DNA from: Fidelibacterota bacterium
GTDB taxonomy: Bacteria; Marinisomatota; Marinisomatia; Marinisomatales; TCS55
Reading direction: 5' to 3'
Length of the DNA: 7,147 bases
Assembly (NCBI GenBank): GCA_002725545.1
Contig: PBPW01000013.1
Location: forward strand, 20,218-27,364
Positions 1 through 6,000 of the stretch are shown here, piece by piece. The notes below the pieces were generated by a model, which saw only the letters and a list, made by a program, of their open reading frames with translations, was not told the origin of the DNA and searched no databases. A program made the position numbers and the translations under genes. Positions within the stretch are counted from its first letter, which is position 1. Every line of letters begins with the position of its first letter.

Positions 1-3000
1 TGTCTTATACTTGATATACCAACATTAGCAGTAAATGATGTTGCTGCTACCCCAATAGTTTTAAATGAATATCCCTGTGATCCATCTGGGAATACAGATG
101 TAGTAATACCAGCATTAACTGTACCACCAGACACATAAGTGTGTGGAAGAGTTGAAACACCAGCATTAAATGTGAACTGATTTGATGTTGGAACAGTAAG
201 TACACTGAATGTATATCCTTGACTACCGTCTGGATATAATGAGTTACCATAAGCACAGTTAAGACCAATATTATCCAATCTAACTTCACTACCAACACCG
301 ATAACACCGCTAATAGATGTTGCAGTAGTTACTGTACATAAACCAGTTAAATTATCATATGTAAATCCATTAATACCAAATTGTTGACCATATCCTTCAG
401 CACCACCAACAGGACATGTAAAGTTAAGTTCTCTTAGTTTAACATCATCTGTAGCAGTTAAACCATGATTACCTACAGTAAAGAATGTAGCAAGACCTGT
501 TGTATGATCGTATTGAGCACTATGTATAGCAAATGTTTGACCATAACCCACACAAGTTAAAGCAATTCCAGATAGAGCAAAAGTTCTACCAATTGCAGTC
601 TGCTTAACAAGATTATGTGGTGTTGCAGTAGTAATAGTTGCAATACCAGTAGTATTTGTATAAACAAAATCACTAATCGCTACAGAAGTTGTGGCGACAG
701 ATACAGTCATAATACCAGTAGTATTATTGTATATTGCATTGGTAAGATCAACAGAGTTATAGTAATCACAAGTAAATGCTGCACCAACAATCTGAACCTC
801 ATCACCCAATTCTAATTGATGTTTTTGAGTCGTTCTTACTGTTGTAATACCCGTAACAGAACTATATCCAACGTGAATAATATTCCGTGGTTTGTAGAAT
901 CTTGCAACTTTATCAACAGTTACGTCAGTAACATGTCCATCAGTTACAGTTGCATTGCCAACATAAGTAATACTTGCTATTCCCAAACTCTTAGTTTGAA
1001 CTGCAACACCAACTGTTTGTAATCCAGATCTATATCCAGAACCAGTATTACCAATAGCAATGCTAGTAATTGTACCAGCACTTGATACAACTGCAGTACC
1101 ACCAGCAGCAACTAATGGTTGGAATCCATATCCATCAGTCGAACCAACACTAACTATAATTCCACCTCTCGGAACATTGTTAGCATTAATATCCTTATTA
1201 GAACTATAATCAGATACCTTACCATTAAACCCTAGAAGAGTCTGTGTATTGCCATTATGCTGTTCAATTTTATAATCACCTTCTATAGTAGTTATTTCAT
1301 TACCAAGTCTTTGTGGTCCTTGGAAGATGTCATTTATAAGAATAATTGCATTACCTGCAGTAATGGTATCAATATCATTACCCTTATTCTGTAATATAAA
1401 GGAAGTTGATATTCCATTAAATTTGCTGGATAAATCATCAAATACAAAGTTATTATCGTATGCCTTAACAAAACTAGTTGTAAATGCTTCGTTAATTGCA
1501 GATCTTAGGAATACTCTACCACTAAATCTACTGCTAGTTGTAAGTCCTGTATAGTCAATATTATTACTTGTACCAGTTGTTCCCATTCCAACTGGAATAT
1601 CACCCCACATCGCTTCAGAGAAGTGGATATCATTGTTTACGACACTAAAGTTACCAACTAATTTTGTAACCGTTGACAATCCAGTATGAGTTGCCTCAGT
1701 AGAACCCATCCACCCTCTTCTTACAGTCAATAAATTATTGGGTTTATCAACACCAGCAACCAACATGGTTTCATCATTAACTTTGACTAAATCACCACTA
1801 AAGACAGATGAGATACCAGTTATACCAAATATAGTAGTACCAATACCAACACTAGTTGAACCAACAGCAAAAGTATTAGCAGTTGATACGACAGGTGATT
1901 GAATAGTACCATTAACAGTTATAAGCAATCTATTATTTGGATCTACTCCTCTAAACTTATGTTGTGTTCCAATACCAACACTATTGATACCAACATATAC
2001 AGGATTAAATCTAAGTGAGTCAGTAGCAGATACTGCAACTTGAATCTTCTGATTATCAAGTTTAATTACATGGAATGATCCTGGAAGTTTTGTAGTCGTT
2101 CCAATTCCTGGTCCAAAGTCTGTAGGATCAATATTAATTGCATTAGCAAAGTCATTTCCATGTGGAATATATTCAATCTTTTCACCAGATACAAAATAGT
2201 GATTAAAAAGATTAACAGACTGTTCATTGACATCTACAATAGATGTATCACTACCATCAAATGTTTGCTCAAAGATTGGATCACCTGCACAGAATAAACC
2301 AAAATATCTCTTTGTACCATCAAAATCAACACTAAAATCATCAATAGGAAGAACCCTATTACCAATGAATTCTTGATATTTTGCTAAGAATGGTAATCCA
2401 AAGAGAATCTCATTAGATACTAGTTTATTGTTTACTGTAATTGCTTTTTCTCTTGCAGTGTCAAAGTCCTTAATCATATTAAGGTCAACAACACTAGTTA
2501 AGTCAGATACTGCAATAAATGCATTTAAATCCTGTCCTGTACCCATACCAACGATAGCTGGGTCATATGAATCTGCTAATAACTCACCAAACTTCTTATA
2601 ACCAGTTGTGTGGTTAAGATTACTTACATAAGCATTCCATTTCTCGAATGATATAGGAGATCTTACAGCATATGAGAAGTACTGATAATAATCATTGTCA
2701 TGCATTCTCTGGAAGAATCTATTCAATTTACCAGTATCTTTTAAGAATCCCTTCTTAGTAACACTATTAGAATTAATGGAATATGTACCCCTAACTCCAT
2801 CAACAGAAGATATTAATCCTTGGTTTTGGGTAGATTGACCAATGATAACATCACCCTTATTAAATTGATCTTGAGATCTTACCTTTAAGAACTCATTCTT
2901 ATTGTCATATTCTTGAACTACACCACTATTGTCAAGTTGGTTGGTAATAAACTCACCTCTTGCAAATGAATCCTTCTCAAGGAATACTTCAAATGTTGGG

Positions 3001-6000
3001 AAGTACGATTCAGGTGTTACAGTTCCAAATGATTCAAAGTTATCAAAATCACCAGGTTGTTCACCAGGATTTAACAGTCCAGTTAAATTATACTTGAGTG
3101 TTGGGAAGTCACCACCAATATTAGCATCTGCTGCTGTAATAGTGAATAATTTATAATCATAAGCAGCAGAATTATATCCTCTACCAACATCATTAAGAGT
3201 GTTAGTATTTTCAACAAGTATTCTACCACCAACTTCAAATGGATAAGATTCTGCAGATGAGAATGTTACAGCAAACGCAACAGTAACATCCAAAGTAGTA
3301 GAATCAAAAACAATACTATCAATCCTTGTACCGTTAGGATTATTAGTTGGCATCAAAACTGGAGTAACATTATACAAACCAGTTGTATTTCTAACAATTT
3401 CTATTTCAGTATCACCAACGTCATATCTTAAGAATGCTTCAGTATTAACACGACCAGTAAATCCATCAACAACAACTATATCAGGTGTTAAGAAGTAATT
3501 AACCCCAGGATCTTGAAGCTTAACTTTTTTAAACTTAGATAAAGGTTCAATCTTATATGTTGCTGGAAGTGATGCAGCAGGTCTTAATGTATTATCTGCA
3601 GGATAATCAAATCCAATATCAGTTAATACAACTTCGTTAAGTTTACCAATACTAGTACTTCTAGGAAGGAATAATGCACCTGTTCCAGCAGCACTAACAA
3701 CTTTAGAGACATATGGAAGACTCTTATATCCTGAACCACCAGAATCTAATGCAATATCACCAACAGGTCCTGTAGCACTCTTAGATGTTGTCTGATAAAC
3801 AACAGTTGCTTCAGTTGCATCATAAGAAGGTTTTTCTGGAGTCTGATACAAAGTATAATTGAATGTATTAGTAGTTAAACCACTAACAGTTATTTTTGCA
3901 TCATACTTACTATCAACTATAGACAACCTATTTGGGTTTGTAATCTGGAAGTTATCACTAAGCATCTCAGTCTTAGATGCAGCAGCACCAGAACTCTTAA
4001 TTGGTTCTAAGTTATAATAAAGATTATTTGGTGTACTCTTATCAATAACTAAAGTTAGATTTGCATTTTGTTGTCCAATTACACCATTTTTCTTTACATG
4101 GAAGTCTAAAACAAGAGTCGATATACCTGCATTTGCTTCAGAGGTAAAATACAAGTCACTAAAATCAGAATCCCTATAAATGTTAAAATCAAAAGCAGAT
4201 AATCCACTGTTCGATAATGAAGAATCTGATAGATCAAATACAATCGTATTATTACGATATGCCTTAATTTCTGGATTAATTGGACTAAATGTACCAAAAG
4301 ATGCAGAAGTTATACCAACGATTTGAATTTCATCATCAGAAGTTATCTTACTATAGTAATTGTCAGATAATTTAACCGTATTCTCATCAATAACAATTAT
4401 ATAATAAATTTGAGAATTGTTAATTCCTCCAGTAGGAGTAGATGAATTGTGAAGAATCTTATCTCCTGTTCTCCATCCATGATTTGTAATAGTAAACCTA
4501 TTATTATCTTCGTCAACATCACCTGCAAGAAATCCTCTTGGATTAACCAACATTCTTCTATTACCATCATCATACTTAATAGTAACAGTTGTTTGTATTC
4601 CAGAAGTAACCTTTAAATCTATATAATCACCATCAGTTAGATAGTGAGAAGCACCAGTACTAACTGTAGCAGTTTTCTTTAAAATATCAGCACTAATAAC
4701 ATTATTATAAGAAGTTTTAAAACTATGTAATCTTCCACTTCCTGGAGTATCAATAGTTAATAATCCAACAGTAGCAGTACTACCAATACCTACAAAATTA
4801 CCTGTAGTACCTATACCAATTTTATTTGTTGAAATACCAACAAAGTTTTCATCATGAACTGCTGCATATAATGTTGTATTATCAGTTAACCAATAACTTG
4901 TTCCTGCTGCACTTACATTTGGACCACTACTTCCAGCACCAACATTATAGATAATTTTTTCACCAGTTCTTAATCCATGTCCAGGAATATAGAAGGTATC
5001 CTTTATTGGACTAATCTTATCAATACCTGCACCTGGATTTTGTAGATAGGTCTTACCTACTTTCTTTGCAGAAGCTAAAACTTGAGTGTCATAAGTTGCA
5101 ACATAAGGAGTCATAAACTCACTCTGCTCTACCTGTACACCTGCAACATAGAATGTAGGTCTAGCATTTAAAGTTGCTCTAATAGTAGTTCCTGACCCTA
5201 CAGCAACACCATTAGCACCAAACTGTGCTCTATGAGGGTTAGCATTAGTAAGGGTTGTGAGTTTGAATCTCTGCCATTCTCTAGTAAGAGTTACTTTTTG
5301 ATGATAGTAAACATTAACTGCAGTGTCCTGCAGTATCATCCAAACTTCTTCTCCACCCTGATCACCCTTTAAGAATGCAGAGAATGTATGAACATTACCT
5401 GAAAGTGTAAAATTACCATTTTGAAGTACAACGGTATCAGTAGCAGAAGTTGTTGTGGCAATTCCAACTTTAGCAGCAGCAATGTTACCATCTGGAGTCT
5501 TAGAATGATAGAATGTTACTGTTCCTATTCCATTACCCGCAGTTGCTTTGGTCCATGTACCACCAGTAAGAGAAGGAGATACAGCATCTGAATAAAGGAC
5601 TAAATTCTCACTTATAAGTCCTGTTACCTCTTCAGGTTCAAAATAAAGTGTTCTATCAATTTGGTATTGAGTTGTAGTCTGGAATCCAGTATTAATGGTA
5701 AACCTTCTTGGATTTTCACTTAAAATATCACCACTCTGATGAGCAAAAGCAGTTGCAACTCCAGCAATATCTCTTCTTACTCTAATTCTCTTAGATACAG
5801 TATCAATATTCAATATTTGAATAATTTCAGAATTAATAGTATAAAAATCATCTACAACAGTAGTTGGGAAGGTTAAATCACCATCTACATTAAAGTAGGT
5901 TGTAATACCAGTAGAATTGGCAGTACCAACATTACCCCTTAGAACAAGTGTATTTGTAGTAACACCAACAGTATAATTCTTTGATAATTCAGTAGATAAT

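Noticed and set aside
47..307. Short minus-strand open frame of 86 codons
   Set aside because: It is out of phase with the continuous 2381-codon frame that covers the same bases. Its Leu/Val-rich translation is a by-product of the repeat composition.
3..875. CRISPR-like or noncoding direct repeat array
   Set aside because: The repeats are in-frame protein modules of variable spacing with no short identical repeats and unique spacers.
1..875. Variable region of a diversity-generating retroelement
   Set aside because: Such targets are known in phage fibres, but I see no template-repeat copy, no reverse transcriptase and no C-type lectin motif here. The true C-terminus is outside the window.
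615..1554. Three plus-strand open frames (615-815, 816-1022, 1327-1554)
   Set aside because: They are antisense to the repeat array and the region before it. Their Asn/Ser/Cys-rich translations look like reverse reading of Gly/Thr/Val codons. No supporting ribosome site or family was seen.
2929..3156. Plus-strand open frame of 75 codons
   Set aside because: It is antisense to the conserved GRGYNS core, which clearly codes on the minus strand.
4106..4297. Short minus-strand open frame of 63 codons
   Set aside because: It overlaps the giant frame in another phase and has no recognisable domain and no independent context.
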